A DNA stretch of 15,246 nucleotides from an uncultured Candidatus Pelagibacter sp. (lineage in GTDB: Bacteria; Pseudomonadota; Alphaproteobacteria; Pelagibacterales; Pelagibacteraceae), in the NCBI GenBank assembly GCA_905612385.1, contig CAJQRR010000045.1:1-15246 (forward strand). The letters are read 5' to 3'. Numbering within the stretch: position 1 is the stretch's first letter; the number at the start of each line of letters is the position of its first letter. The translations under genes were made by a program, and so were the position numbers. Below, one piece after another: positions 7,021 to 15,246 of the stretch. The notes beneath the pieces were generated by a model, which was not told where the DNA came from, did not search any database, and was given only the letters and a program-made list of their open reading frames with translations.

Positions 7021-8245
7021 ATTTTAGGCCTTTAACGGGGTCTAATTTTGACGCTTTTATAGCTGGAAAGATTGAAACAATAATAGTTATAAAAATTGAA
7101 CATAGTGAAATAATAAAAATTGATTTTGCGTTGATTTCAGAAGGCATTGTACTTAAAAAATAAATCTCTTCAGGAAAAAGACTAATATCAAAGGTATTAC
7201 TTAGAAATTCCCTAAGGTTCTCAATATATAAAGAAAACATTACACCTAAAAAAATCCCAAAGAATGTTGCTGTAGTTCCAATGATGATACCTACTAAAAA
7301 AAATATTTTTATAATAGATTTATTTAAGACACCAATAGACTTTAGTATCGCTATATCTCTTGTTTTATTTTTAACCAAAATTGTAAGTCCTGAAATAATA
7401 TTAAAAGCTGCAACTATAATAATTAAAGATAAGATTATAAACATTACATTTCTTTCAACTTTCAAAGCTGAAAATAAGGAGCTATTCATATCAGCCCAAG
7501 TATATACATATTCATTATTAAATATTTTCTGAATCTGATTTTTGATTTCATCAATATTAGATGGATTATTCAAATAAATTTCTAAATTTCTTTTTCCTTT
7601 ATCTAGATCAAAAAAACTTTCCAGCGTATTAAGATTTATAAAAGCTATGTTGGCATCAAAATCTGCCAAACCACTATCAAAAATTGAACTTATAATAAAA
7701 GTTTCTTGCTTAGGTAAGCTCCCAATAATTGTTTCAATGCCTACAGGGGACATAATTGACACTCTGTCACCTATGTTAAGTCCTAAATTAAAACTTAATT
7801 CTTTGCCTATTGATATTGAGTTTTCTAATAACTGATTTGATTCACCAATTAACTTACCTTTTTTAACAACATCAAGTTTTGGGAAATTTTTACTGCTATA
7901 ACCCCTTAAAATTAATCCCTTGGTATAATCTTTACTAATAACAATAGCCTCACCAGAATTGCTAAAAATTAAATCTTTTGAAATTAGTTTTAAGTTGTTG
8001 TCATCAAGCTTATCTAAACTAATTGAGTTTTCATAAGGTTTAACTGTTACATGTGCATTAAACCCAACAATTTTACTAATTAGCTCAGTTCTAAAACCGT
8101 TCATAACTGACATAACAATAATCAGTACCGCTACACCTAAACTTATTCCAATAAATGAAAAGATAGAGATTATATTTAAAAAGCCATCTTTTTTTCTCGT
8201 TTTTAGATATCTAAACGTAATTTCTTTTTCTAATGTAGAAATCAA
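7013..8245 (-). CDS. lolC: Lipoprotein-release ABC transporter permease, LolC/LolE family
   Basis: Inner-membrane permease of the Lol machinery. The 410-residue product has the expected plan: ITFRYLKTRKKDGF before the first membrane helix (about 23-46), the family motif IVMSVMNGFR ending that helix, a large periplasmic domain (about 50-262), then an FtsX-type block of three helices (about 265-400) ending SIFPAIKASKLDPVKGLKYE. The start is TTG at 8245, overlapping the proS TGA as TTGA; no ATG lies between it and the conserved first helix, and family members begin a few residues before the FRYL motif, so TTG is the likely true start. Only one LolC/LolE-type gene sits here. It may form a homodimer with LolD, or pair with a second permease outside the window; the sequence cannot tell these apart. 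Confidence 0.93.
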   Translation of the reverse strand: MISTLEKEITFRYLKTRKKDGFLNIISIFSFIGISLGVAVLIIVMSVMNGFRTELISKIVGFNAHVTVKPYENSISLDKLDDNNLKLISKDLIFSNSGEAIVISKDYTKGLILRGYSSKNFPKLDVVKKGKLIGESNQLLENSISIGKELSFNLGLNIGDRVSIMSPVGIETIIGSLPKQETFIISSIFDSGLADFDANIAFINLNTLESFFDLDKGKRNLEIYLNNPSNIDEIKNQIQKIFNNEYVYTWADMNSSLFSALKVERNVMFIILSLIIIVAAFNIISGLTILVKNKTRDIAILKSIGVLNKSIIKIFFLVGIIIGTTATFFGIFLGVMFSLYIENLREFLSNTFDISLFPEEIYFLSTMPSEINAKSIFIISLCSIFITIIVSIFPAIKASKLDPVKGLKYE

Positions 8246-9576
8246 TTTTTTTCTTTTAGTTCAGTTAAAATTTTAGTTATTTGATCTAACGTTAAATTCC
8301 TAGGGTCTTTTCCAATTTCTTTAAACTCTAAGAGATCACCTTCTGATTTTTTTCCTATAATGATTTGATAAGGGACACCAATTAAATTAAATTTCTTGAT
8401 TTTAGATGAGAGATTTTCATCCATATCATCAATAATTGTATCAATATTATTGCTTTCAAAGTGTTTAAAAAGGCTAGTAGCCTTATCCAGTGCAGATTTA
8501 TCATTTTTATTAATCATTGGAATTATAGCGAGTTCATATGGTGCTACAGAAAATGGCCATTTCATAATTTCATTTTTCTCATCATATTTTGCTTCTATAA
8601 TGGCACCAACAAGTCTTGATACACCAATTCCATATGATCCCATTTTAACAAAGTCTTTTTTACCACCCGGAAGATCTACGGCTGCATTTAGAGCTTTTGA
8701 ATACTTATCTCCAAAATAAAAAATGTGACCTACTTCAATACCTTTTGTAATCAGTCTATTTTCCTCAGATACTTTTTCTTCAAACTCAATTTTATCAAAT
8801 TTTTCATCAGCTACAGAGTAATATTGTTCATATTTTTTTCTTAAGTCTTCTAAAGATTGTCTATCCATTATTGAACCTTCACTGTCTAAATCAAAAACTC
8901 TTTTATCTGTAAAAATTTTACTTTCACCTGTATCTGCTAAAATAATAAATTCATGAGAAAGGTTTCCACCAATAGGTCCTGTATCTGCTGCCATTGGAAT
9001 AGCTGAAAGTTCCAATCTTTTAAAAGTTTTTAAATAAGAAAAAAAGAATTTATTATATGAGAAAGTTGCATCTTCGTCGTTTACATCAAATGAATATGCA
9101 TCCTTCATATAAAATTCTCTTCCTCTCATTATTCCGAATCTTGGTCTAACTTCATCTCTAAATTTCCATTGTATATGATACAATAATTGAGGCAGTGATT
9201 TGTACGATTTAATACTTGTTCTAAATATGTCGGTGACTAACTCTTCATTAGTTGGTCCATAAAGCATTTCTCTACCTTGCCTGTCTTTAATTCGAAGCAT
9301 TTCATCTCCATAATCATCATAACGGCCACTTTCTTTCCAAATATCGCTGGGTTGAATTGTTGGCATAAGTATTTCTTGGGCACCAATTTTATTTTGTTCT
9401 TCTCTTACTATTTGTTCAATTTTTTTCATCACCTTAAAACCTAAAGGTAGCCAAGAATAAATACCTGCAGAAGATTGCTTAATCATTCCTACTCTGAGCA
9501 TTAATTGGTGTGATTTAATTTTTGCTTCTGATGGGTTATTTTTTAATATTGGTATGAAAGATTTTGAAATGTACAT
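8242..9576 (-). CDS. proS: Prolyl-tRNA synthetase, short form without the INS editing domain
   Basis: Class II synthetase that charges tRNA-Pro with proline. The 444-residue product shows motif 1 around LGFKVMKKIEQIVREE (45-60), GPTNEE (107-112), motif 2 FRDEVRPRFGIMRGREF (139-155), the SHEF segment near 207-210 and motif 3 GSYGIGVSRL (313-322), then the anticodon-binding domain to the end. Standard bacterial ProRS has about 570 residues because a roughly 180-residue INS domain, which deacylates Ala-tRNA-Pro, lies between motifs 2 and 3. Here only about 50 residues (225-277) replace it, as is typical of alphaproteobacteria, which often rely on a free-standing Ala-tRNA-Pro deacylase; none is in this window. 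ATG start one base after the DUF1467 stop; its TGA overlaps the lolC TTG. Confidence 0.97.
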   Translation of the reverse strand: MYISKSFIPILKNNPSEAKIKSHQLMLRVGMIKQSSAGIYSWLPLGFKVMKKIEQIVREEQNKIGAQEILMPTIQPSDIWKESGRYDDYGDEMLRIKDRQGREMLYGPTNEELVTDIFRTSIKSYKSLPQLLYHIQWKFRDEVRPRFGIMRGREFYMKDAYSFDVNDEDATFSYNKFFFSYLKTFKRLELSAIPMAADTGPIGGNLSHEFIILADTGESKIFTDKRVFDLDSEGSIMDRQSLEDLRKKYEQYYSVADEKFDKIEFEEKVSEENRLITKGIEVGHIFYFGDKYSKALNAAVDLPGGKKDFVKMGSYGIGVSRLVGAIIEAKYDEKNEIMKWPFSVAPYELAIIPMINKNDKSALDKATSLFKHFESNNIDTIIDDMDENLSSKIKKFNLIGVPYQIIIGKKSEGDLLEFKEIGKDPRNLTLDQITKILTELKEKN

Positions 9577-9577
9577 T

Positions 9578-9823
9578 TTAACTAATTATATATCTTAAAT
9601 TTAAATATTCATATTTTATCAATAAATAAATTATCACGAAAATAACAGTTGTAATACCAGTACAATAAATAAATTTTTTTAACATTTTAGGATTTTCTGG
9701 AGAACCAGCGTCTTCACCTTTAATTTTAACCGATTTTAGCCTATTTACGTCGATTGGAAGAATTGTAAAAAAAACTATCCACCAAATTATAATGTAAATT
9801 ATAGCAAGACCTGTTGCACTCAT
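9578..9823 (-). CDS. DUF1467 family small membrane protein
   Basis: Function unknown. The 81-residue product has two hydrophobic helices (about 5-23 and 51-69) joined by a short polar loop. The first helix carries IIWWIVFFTILP, the Trp-Trp and following Pro being typical of DUF1467, and the loop contains the GEDAGSPENPKML stretch, also family-like. The termini probably lie on the same side of the inner membrane. It starts immediately after the rnj TAG with no spacer and ends one base before proS. DUF1467 genes are often found beside proS or rnj in alphaproteobacteria, which supports both the call and its reality as a gene, but gives no firm function. Confidence 0.85.
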   Translation of the reverse strand: MSATGLAIIYIIIWWIVFFTILPIDVNRLKSVKIKGEDAGSPENPKMLKKFIYCTGITTVIFVIIYLLIKYEYLNLRYIIS

Positions 9824-11479
9824 CTAGATTCTTACAAGATTGATATTTATAAATGGTCTTTTACCAGTCAATTCTTTAGCACATTTTCTACATGTAATTT
9901 TTAATGCATCAATTAAATTGTATTCTTGTTTTTTACTTTTTATAGAAAGGGTTCTAGTTGTTTTTTCTATTGCTTCTTCTAATTCATAAATAAATTCGTC
10001 AGTATCATATACGGGTAATCCTCTAAAAGTTAATACAGGTCTTTTGTGAATATTGCCCTTTGCAGTGATTAAAATAGTAACCTCCATATATCCATTAGCA
10101 GCTATATTTTTTCTATCTTTAATTGATTGAGCATCTTCTTCGACACTCATATTTCCATCTAGATAAAGTCTACCACTTGGGGCTTTATCAAAAACATGTG
10201 GTTTACCTGGAGCTAATTTTACAATATCTCCATTTTCTACTTGAACGGGGTGTGGAACTTTCATTTCATGTGCAAATTTCATATGTTCAATCATATGTCT
10301 ATGTTCTCCATGAACGGGGACTGCACATTGAGGTTTAATCCAATCATACATTTCTCTTAGATCGTCTCTATTTGGGTGGCCAGAAACATGAACAAATTCA
10401 CTTTCTTCTGAAATAACTTCAATACCATCCCTAACTAATTGATTTTGTAATTTGTATAATTTTTTTTCATTACCTGGAATAATTTTAGATGAAAAAATAA
10501 CAGCATCTTCTTTTTCGATGAACACATCTGGATGAGTATAGCTTGAAATTCTCATCAGTGCTGCCATGGGTTCACCTTGGCTACCAGTACAAAGATAAAC
10601 TATTTTTTCTCTAGCAATTTTTTTTGCTTCACGTGCATCTATAGGTTCAATAACATTTTTTAAATAGCCACATTGTCTTGCTGCTTTAAAAATTCTATGC
10701 ATGGATCTTCCAACTAGAGATATTTGTCTACCAGTTTTTTCCGCACAATAGAAAGCTGTTTCCATACGTGCAACATTTGATGCAAAAGAAGCCATAACAA
10801 TTCTTTTTTTAAGGCTACCCATAATATTTAATAAACTTTTTCTAACATCTAGTTCTGAACCAGCTTTTCCCATACTAAATACATTTGTTGAATCACAAAC
10901 CATAGCAAGGACACCTTCTTTACCAATTTCTTTAAGTCTATCAGAATTAATTTTTTCACCAATTAATGGTTCTGGGTCAATCTTCCAATCTCCAGTATGT
11001 AATATTACACCAGCTGGAGTTTCAATTCTAAGACCATTAGGTTCAAGAATTGAGTGAGTTAACGTGATGTACTCTATTTTAAATGGATCTAAATCCACTG
11101 TTCCATTTAATTGAACTATTTTTAGATAATTAGTTGCATCAATATTCTTTTCTTTAAGTTTTTCCTTTATTAAAACTGCAGTAAATGGAGTTGCGAAAAT
11201 TTTACATTTTAATTGAGGCCAAAGATGTGCAATTGCTCCTATGTGATCTTCGTGTGCGTGGGTTAAAATAATTCCTAAAAGGTCTTCTTTTTTATCCACG
11301 ATAAATCCAGGGTCTGGGTAAATCAGATCAATTCCAGGTAAAGTGTCATCAGCAAATGTAACCCCTATATCAACCATGATCCATTTATGTTCACCTGGTT
11401 TTCCATAGGCAAACAAGTTCATATTCATGCCGATTTCTCCTGAGCCCCCTAAAGGGCAAAATAATAGTTCATCTTTCAT
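9824..11479 (-). CDS. rnj: Ribonuclease J (metallo-beta-lactamase / beta-CASP nuclease)
   Basis: RNase J is a zinc-dependent endonuclease and 5'-3' exoribonuclease for mRNA decay and rRNA maturation in the cytoplasm. The 551-residue product begins ELLFCPLGGSGEIGMNMNLF, the usual RNase J opening. Metal-binding motif THAHEDH lies at 73-79, His in THSILEP near 142, Asp in HTGDW near 164, beta-CASP motifs CDSTN and SGHPNRDDL (about 365-373), and VHGEHRH near 388-394. A C-terminal domain of about 110 residues follows. All catalytic ligands are present. A single RNase J is the normal alphaproteobacterial arrangement, alongside RNase E. The start is two bases after the coaX stop; the TAG is directly followed by the DUF1467 ATG. 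Confidence 0.97.
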   Translation of the reverse strand: MKDELLFCPLGGSGEIGMNMNLFAYGKPGEHKWIMVDIGVTFADDTLPGIDLIYPDPGFIVDKKEDLLGIILTHAHEDHIGAIAHLWPQLKCKIFATPFTAVLIKEKLKEKNIDATNYLKIVQLNGTVDLDPFKIEYITLTHSILEPNGLRIETPAGVILHTGDWKIDPEPLIGEKINSDRLKEIGKEGVLAMVCDSTNVFSMGKAGSELDVRKSLLNIMGSLKKRIVMASFASNVARMETAFYCAEKTGRQISLVGRSMHRIFKAARQCGYLKNVIEPIDAREAKKIAREKIVYLCTGSQGEPMAALMRISSYTHPDVFIEKEDAVIFSSKIIPGNEKKLYKLQNQLVRDGIEVISEESEFVHVSGHPNRDDLREMYDWIKPQCAVPVHGEHRHMIEHMKFAHEMKVPHPVQVENGDIVKLAPGKPHVFDKAPSGRLYLDGNMSVEEDAQSIKDRKNIAANGYMEVTILITAKGNIHKRPVLTFRGLPVYDTDEFIYELEEAIEKTTRTLSIKSKKQEYNLIDALKITCRKCAKELTGKRPFININLVRI

Positions 11480-11481
11480 AT

Positions 11482-12228
11482 TTATTTAATTAAAGTGGTG
11501 GCTCTGATTAGGCCGTTAATTGTAATGTCTTTATTTAATGTAACTTTCGTTTTTGTTGAATTTTTGAATAAATTAGAAAATCCTCCAGTAATTATTATTT
11601 TAAAGGACATCTTGGTCTCTTTCTTAATTAAATTAACAATATTGTCAATTAAACCCTCATAACCCCAAAAAAAACCCGCTCTAACTGCACTAATAGTATT
11701 TAAACCAACAACTCTGTTTGTTTTTTTTAAACTAATCTTTGGAATTTGCGTTGCTTTATCCGTCAACGTATCAAGTGAAAGTTTAACACCAGGTGCAATA
11801 ACACCACCATGATAGGTATTTTTAATCAAAACATCAAATGTTGTAGCGGTCCCAAAATCTAAAATTATAAAATTATCTTTGTTATTAATTACGCTAATAG
11901 CGTTTGCCAATCTATCTGAGCCAATTTGTTTATAGTTAACCTTAATCTTAATTAATTTACTTAACTTAAGTTTCTTAAGTTCGGTACATTTAATTTTATA
12001 AGTTTTGTTAAAAAAACTCTTAATTTCATTGAATGATTTCGGAACAACACTGCAAAATAAACATTTATCAATTACTTTATCTTTTAAAACTAAACTATTT
12101 AAAGATTTTTTAAGAAAAAGATAATTTATCTTTTTTGTTATCAAGGTAACTCTTTTAATAATTATATTTTTAGAGTTTACCAAACAAATTTTGGTTTCTG
12201 TATTTCCTATATCACCAACAATAATCAT
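11482..12228 (-). CDS. coaX: Type III pantothenate kinase
   Basis: CoaX phosphorylates pantothenate, the first step of coenzyme A synthesis; the type III enzyme belongs to the ASKHA fold and is unrelated to CoaA. The 248-residue product shows the N-terminal phosphate loop DIGNTETK (6-13), IGSDRLANA (102-110) for pantothenate and partner contacts, the second phosphate motif DFGTATTFD (124-132), GGVIAPGV (141-148) and a late TGGFSNLF (214-221). The late motif more often reads TGGDA, a mild variation. It follows birA after one base and precedes rnj; the birA-coaX-rnj order is a recurrent alphaproteobacterial arrangement, and birA-coaX also pairs two cofactor functions. The lysine- and isoleucine-rich composition matches AT bias. 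Confidence 0.94.
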   Translation of the reverse strand: MIIVGDIGNTETKICLVNSKNIIIKRVTLITKKINYLFLKKSLNSLVLKDKVIDKCLFCSVVPKSFNEIKSFFNKTYKIKCTELKKLKLSKLIKIKVNYKQIGSDRLANAISVINNKDNFIILDFGTATTFDVLIKNTYHGGVIAPGVKLSLDTLTDKATQIPKISLKKTNRVVGLNTISAVRAGFFWGYEGLIDNIVNLIKKETKMSFKIIITGGFSNLFKNSTKTKVTLNKDITINGLIRATTLIK

Positions 12229-12229
12229 C

Positions 12230-12787
12230 TTAATTTCTATCTATGTTTTTTATATTAAATTTAGGGAACATTGGAATAAAAGTTTCATAAATTTTTTTTA
12301 GTTTTAAAGCTGCGTTATTAGGAGTAACTTTTACACCAGTTAAATCAAAAAGGTTTGTAGTCAAATAACCTTTAATAGAAGGACTCTTAATTAAATTTAT
12401 ACCTATCCCAATTATAATAAATGTTTTTCCTGATTTAGATAATGTTTCCTGCAATATACCTGAAATTTTCATATTATTTATTAATAAATCATTTGGCTTT
12501 TTAATTGTAATTTTATCTTTATAAAAATTTGATAATAATTTTTTAACCAAAAGACAGTTTATTTTTGTCAAATTTTTCAATGATAATTGAACCATGTTAA
12601 CTTGGAAAAAAATACTAACAAATAAATTTCCTTTAAAAGAAGTCCATCTTTTACCATATTGACCCCTACCTCTTATCTGTTTTTCAGCAATTACAATCCC
12701 GGATTTATTATTGGTATTTTTAATTATATAAAATGCTCGGTCGTTTGTACTATTTATGATTTTAAAATTAAACTTTTTTAACTTCAT
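12230..12787 (-). CDS. birA: Biotin--[acetyl-CoA-carboxylase] ligase, minimal catalytic domain
   Basis: BirA activates biotin as biotinyl-AMP and attaches it to the carboxyl carrier protein of acetyl-CoA carboxylase. The 185-residue product holds only the catalytic core: STND (13-16), the adenylate loop RGRGQYGKRW (39-48), KKPND (96-100), KISGILQE (107-114) with the catalytic Lys, and GIGINL (127-132). It lacks the N-terminal DNA-binding domain of E. coli BirA, so it cannot act as a biotin-operon repressor, and ends without the roughly 50-residue SH3-like C-terminal domain. The usual KWPND reads KKPND. The ATG overlaps the nuoN stop as TAATG, so translation is probably coupled to a complex I gene. 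The call rests on the core motifs and the neighbourhood; activity is inferred. Confidence 0.9.
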   Translation of the reverse strand: MKLKKFNFKIINSTNDRAFYIIKNTNNKSGIVIAEKQIRGRGQYGKRWTSFKGNLFVSIFFQVNMVQLSLKNLTKINCLLVKKLLSNFYKDKITIKKPNDLLINNMKISGILQETLSKSGKTFIIIGIGINLIKSPSIKGYLTTNLFDLTGVKVTPNNAALKLKKIYETFIPMFPKFNIKNIDRN

Positions 12788-14202
12788 TAAATTATATTAA
12801 TACTAGATACAATTTCCACTAACTTACTAGGAAAGATAAAGTACAAAAGAATTAACAATGTTGAAAAAGTTAATGATATTTTCAACCAAACACTATGATC
12901 TGAGTCGTATTTTTCTCTTTCTTCATCAAAATAAATAACCTTAATTATCCTTAAATAATAAAAGGCAGCAATCACAGTTGATAGTAAGCCAACAATTGCT
13001 AGAAAATACATTGATTGTTCAATTACAGACTTAAATACATAAAACTTTGCAAAAAAACCAGCCAATGGTGGAATACCAGCCAATGAAAAAAGTATAACAA
13101 GTAATGACAGTGATAAAACTGGATGGTTTTTTGACAGTCCAGATAAATCATCAATAGTTTCAAAATACTGATCATTTCTTTTCAGCATAAATAAACAGCT
13201 GAATAAACCAAGATTCATTACCATATAGATAGAAATATAAACTATAGACGATTGAACACCTTCGTTGGTTCCAACAGAAAGCCCTGCTAAAACGTATCCA
13301 ATATGACCAATAGAGCTATACGCAACTAATCTTTTTAAATTATTTTGTCCAATCGCTGCAACAGCTCCAAATATCATTGAAGCAATTGATAAAAAAATTA
13401 TAATGGGTTGCCATTGATCAATCATATTAAAAAACGGTACATACAAGAATCTAATAAAGACAGTTAAAGCCGCAACCTTAGGAACTATAGCAAAAAATAG
13501 TGTTACAGATGTTGGTGATCCCTCATAAACATCTGGTGCCCACATATGAAAAGGTACAGCTGATATTTTAAATGCTAATCCAACTAAGATAAAAACTATT
13601 CCAAATGTTAGTCCATAATGCGTCGAATCCATAGAGTTAGCAATAATATTAAAATTAGTTGACCCAGAAAATCCATAGATTAAAGAACAGCCATAAAGTA
13701 ATAGACCAGAAGAAAGTGCGCTTAATACAAAATATTTAAGTCCTGACTCAGATGATTTTAGTTGATCTCTATTAAACGATGCCAAAACATACAAGGCTAA
13801 TGATTGTAACTCAAGACCAATATAAAAAACCATGAGATCATTAGAGCTAATCATAACCATCATTCCTAAAATTGAACAAAGGATTAAGATTGGATATTCT
13901 ATTAAGAAAATTTGAGATATTTTTAAATATTTTGTTGAAATGGATAAAACAAAAGCTCCCCCTACAATTGTAAGAATTTTCATTAAAGATGCGAGGTTAT
14001 CAATTATATAACTATTACCAAACAAATTTATAGAACTATTAAAGGGATTATTTAATATTAAAATTCCAGTAATCAGTAGAAGTCCTATTGAAAGATTATG
14101 AACTAAACTTGAGCAATTTTTTTTAAAAACACCCAAGATCAATAAAAACATTATAGATAAAGAAATAAAAATTTCAGGAGAGATCAAATTTAAATTATTC
14201 AT
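12787..14202 (-). CDS. nuoN: NADH-quinone oxidoreductase subunit N (complex I)
   Basis: One of three antiporter-like membrane subunits that move protons in complex I. The 471-residue product is hydrophobic throughout, with about 13-14 predicted helices. Key charged residues of the proton path are present: Glu131 (YIGLELQSLALYVL), Lys156 (GLKYFVL), Lys212 (FKISAVPFHMWAPDVYEG), Lys242 (IVPKVAAL) and Lys386 (GFFAKFYVF). The discontinuous-helix region VYEGSPTSVT and the NLKRLVAYSSIGHIGYV segment (288-304) are classic NuoN/NuoM features, and the LAGIPPLAGF block fits NuoN. The ATG overlaps the nuoM TAA as TAATG; it ends with a one-base overlap into birA, so the nuo operon appears to run on into cofactor genes without a visible terminator. 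Confidence 0.97.
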   Translation of the reverse strand: MNNLNLISPEIFISLSIMFLLILGVFKKNCSSLVHNLSIGLLLITGILILNNPFNSSINLFGNSYIIDNLASLMKILTIVGGAFVLSISTKYLKISQIFLIEYPILILCSILGMMVMISSNDLMVFYIGLELQSLALYVLASFNRDQLKSSESGLKYFVLSALSSGLLLYGCSLIYGFSGSTNFNIIANSMDSTHYGLTFGIVFILVGLAFKISAVPFHMWAPDVYEGSPTSVTLFFAIVPKVAALTVFIRFLYVPFFNMIDQWQPIIIFLSIASMIFGAVAAIGQNNLKRLVAYSSIGHIGYVLAGLSVGTNEGVQSSIVYISIYMVMNLGLFSCLFMLKRNDQYFETIDDLSGLSKNHPVLSLSLLVILFSLAGIPPLAGFFAKFYVFKSVIEQSMYFLAIVGLLSTVIAAFYYLRIIKVIYFDEEREKYDSDHSVWLKISLTFSTLLILLYFIFPSKLVEIVSSINII

Positions 14203-15246
14203 TACTTTTGCACCTCAGGACCAAACATATTTAAGTTGAAATTATACATTTCAATTAAGTCATATACCGATACTTCAATTGTATTAATAAGAGGTTCTGG
14301 GTAAAAACCAAAGAATAATACTGGTATAGCCAAACTCCATAAAATAAATTTTTCTGAATTATCTAAATCAGGTATTTTTAAAAGATCTTTGTTTATTAAA
14401 TTTCCAAAAACAACTCTTCTATATAACCACAACATGTATGCAGCCCCAAAAATGACCCCAAAACTAGCAATAACTGCTACTAAAAAGTTATCTTTAAATG
14501 CACCCATTAAAATTAAAAACTCACCTATAAAGCCACTTGTTCCAGGTAGTCCTAAAGCGGCCAAAGTGAACAACATAAACAGAATTGAATATTTAGGCAT
14601 CACTGAAACTAGGCCTCCATAAGTTTTAATTAATCTTGAATGCATACGATCATAAACTACACCAACACATAAAAATAATGCAGCAGAAACAAGTCCATGA
14701 CTAATCATTTGAATTATACTTCCTTCAATACCCTGTTGTGTAATTGTAAAAATTCCTAAAGTTACGAACCCCATATGAGCAACCGAGGAATATGCTATTA
14801 ATTTTTTCATATCTTCCTGCATTAAGGCAACTAGAGATGCATAAATAATTGCAGTTAAACTCATTATATAAACCAATGGAGTAAATAATTCAGAAGCCAC
14901 AGGAAATAAACCTAAGGAAAATCTAATAAAACCATACCCAGCCATTTTTAAAAGAATAGCAGCAAGTAAAACAGATCCAGCAGTTGGAGCCTCTACATGT
15001 GCATCTGGTAACCATGTGTGAACTGGCCACATAGGAGTTTTGACAGCAAAAGAACTAAAGAAAGCAAGCCACAATAAGTTTTGATATTTTGTGTCTATGC
15101 CTAATTCATATAGCTGAACTATATCCGTTGTGCCAGCAATCCAATAAATTGAAATTATTGCAACTAACATTAAGACAGAACCAAGCAACGTATATAAGAA
15201 AAATTTAAACGCAGAATAAACTCTTCTTTCCCCTCCCCAAATTCCA
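14202..15246 (-). CDS. nuoM: NADH-quinone oxidoreductase subunit M (complex I), 5' end outside window
   Basis: Proton-translocating antiporter-like subunit of complex I. The reading frame stays open to the right edge: upstream of the TTG at 15188 it continues as [19 protein letters not shown], a well-known internal NuoM stretch, so the true start lies outside. About 347 C-terminal residues of a usual 500 are visible. They include [38 protein letters not shown] (discontinuous helix with channel Lys), [16 protein letters not shown], and [14 protein letters not shown], where Glu stands in the position occupied by Lys in NuoN, as expected for NuoM. The stop overlaps the nuoN start as TAATG, and the rest of the nuo operon is expected to the right. 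Confidence 0.97.
   Translation of the reverse strand, partial: GIWGGERRVYSAFKFFLYTLLGSVLMLVAIISIYWIAGTTDIVQLYELGIDTKYQNLLWLAFFSSFAVKTPMWPVHTWLPDAHVEAPTAGSVLLAAILLKMAGYGFIRFSLGLFPVASELFTPLVYIMSLTAIIYASLVALMQEDMKKLIAYSSVAHMGFVTLGIFTITQQGIEGSIIQMISHGLVSAALFLCVGVVYDRMHSRLIKTYGGLVSVMPKYSILFMLFTLAALGLPGTSGFIGEFLILMGAFKDNFLVAVIASFGVIFGAAYMLWLYRRVVFGNLINKDLLKIPDLDNSEKFILWSLAIPVLFFGFYPEPLINTIEVSVYDLIEMYNFNLNMFGPEVQK

Noticed and set aside
8396..8719. Plus-strand open frame of 107 codons inside proS
   Set aside because: It lies wholly antisense to a conserved part of prolyl-tRNA synthetase and has no recognisable motif or upstream context; it reads as a shadow of AT-rich coding sequence.
14202..15188. 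nuoM starting at TTG 15188 as a complete 328-residue gene
   Set aside because: The frame is open to the window edge and the upstream residues ([17 protein letters not shown]) are a conserved internal NuoM stretch, so this is a partial gene rather than a short one.
1..15246. Search for mobile elements, CRISPR arrays, tRNA/rRNA genes, phage or defence genes
   Set aside because: No transposase, integrase, direct-repeat array, cloverleaf or defence-type protein was found; all long frames are accounted for by conserved housekeeping genes.

Overview
The window is low-GC (roughly 30%), very gene-dense DNA in which every recognisable gene is read from the minus strand. Streamlined spacing (most neighbours abut or overlap by 1-17 bases, with one gap above 100 bases), lysine/asparagine/isoleucine-rich proteins and the order nuoM-nuoN-birA-coaX-rnj-DUF1467-proS-lolC-lolD-dnaE-rpsB-tsf-frr-uppS point to an alphaproteobacterium of the SAR11/Pelagibacterales type. 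This assignment is an inference from gene order, composition and protein style; no rRNA is present.

In the direction of transcription (right to left): the right end holds the 3' part of nuoM and a complete nuoN, two antiporter-like membrane subunits of respiratory complex I. They run without a gap into a minimal biotin ligase (birA), a type III pantothenate kinase (coaX) and ribonuclease J (rnj), so energy metabolism, cofactor supply and RNA processing share a run. A small two-helix DUF1467 membrane protein, a short INS-less prolyl-tRNA synthetase (proS), the lipoprotein-export ABC transporter parts LolC and LolD, and DNA polymerase III alpha (dnaE) follow with essentially no intergenic DNA.

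The only real intergenic region (2805-2933) separates dnaE from rpsB. It carries a plausible promoter and a comparatively GC-rich leader that can form a pseudoknot next to the rpsB start, very probably an autogenous ribosomal-protein leader. Ribosomal protein S2 (rpsB), elongation factor Ts (tsf), ribosome recycling factor (frr) and undecaprenyl diphosphate synthase (uppS, cut by the left edge) follow. The UMP kinase gene pyrH, which usually sits between tsf and frr, is absent: the tsf stop codon touches the frr start codon.

No mobile element, CRISPR array, tRNA, rRNA, phage gene or defence system was seen. This is conserved core chromosome, not an accessory island. The points that deserve a second look are the missing pyrH, the rpsB leader pseudoknot, an altered active-site loop in UppS and the pared-down BirA.
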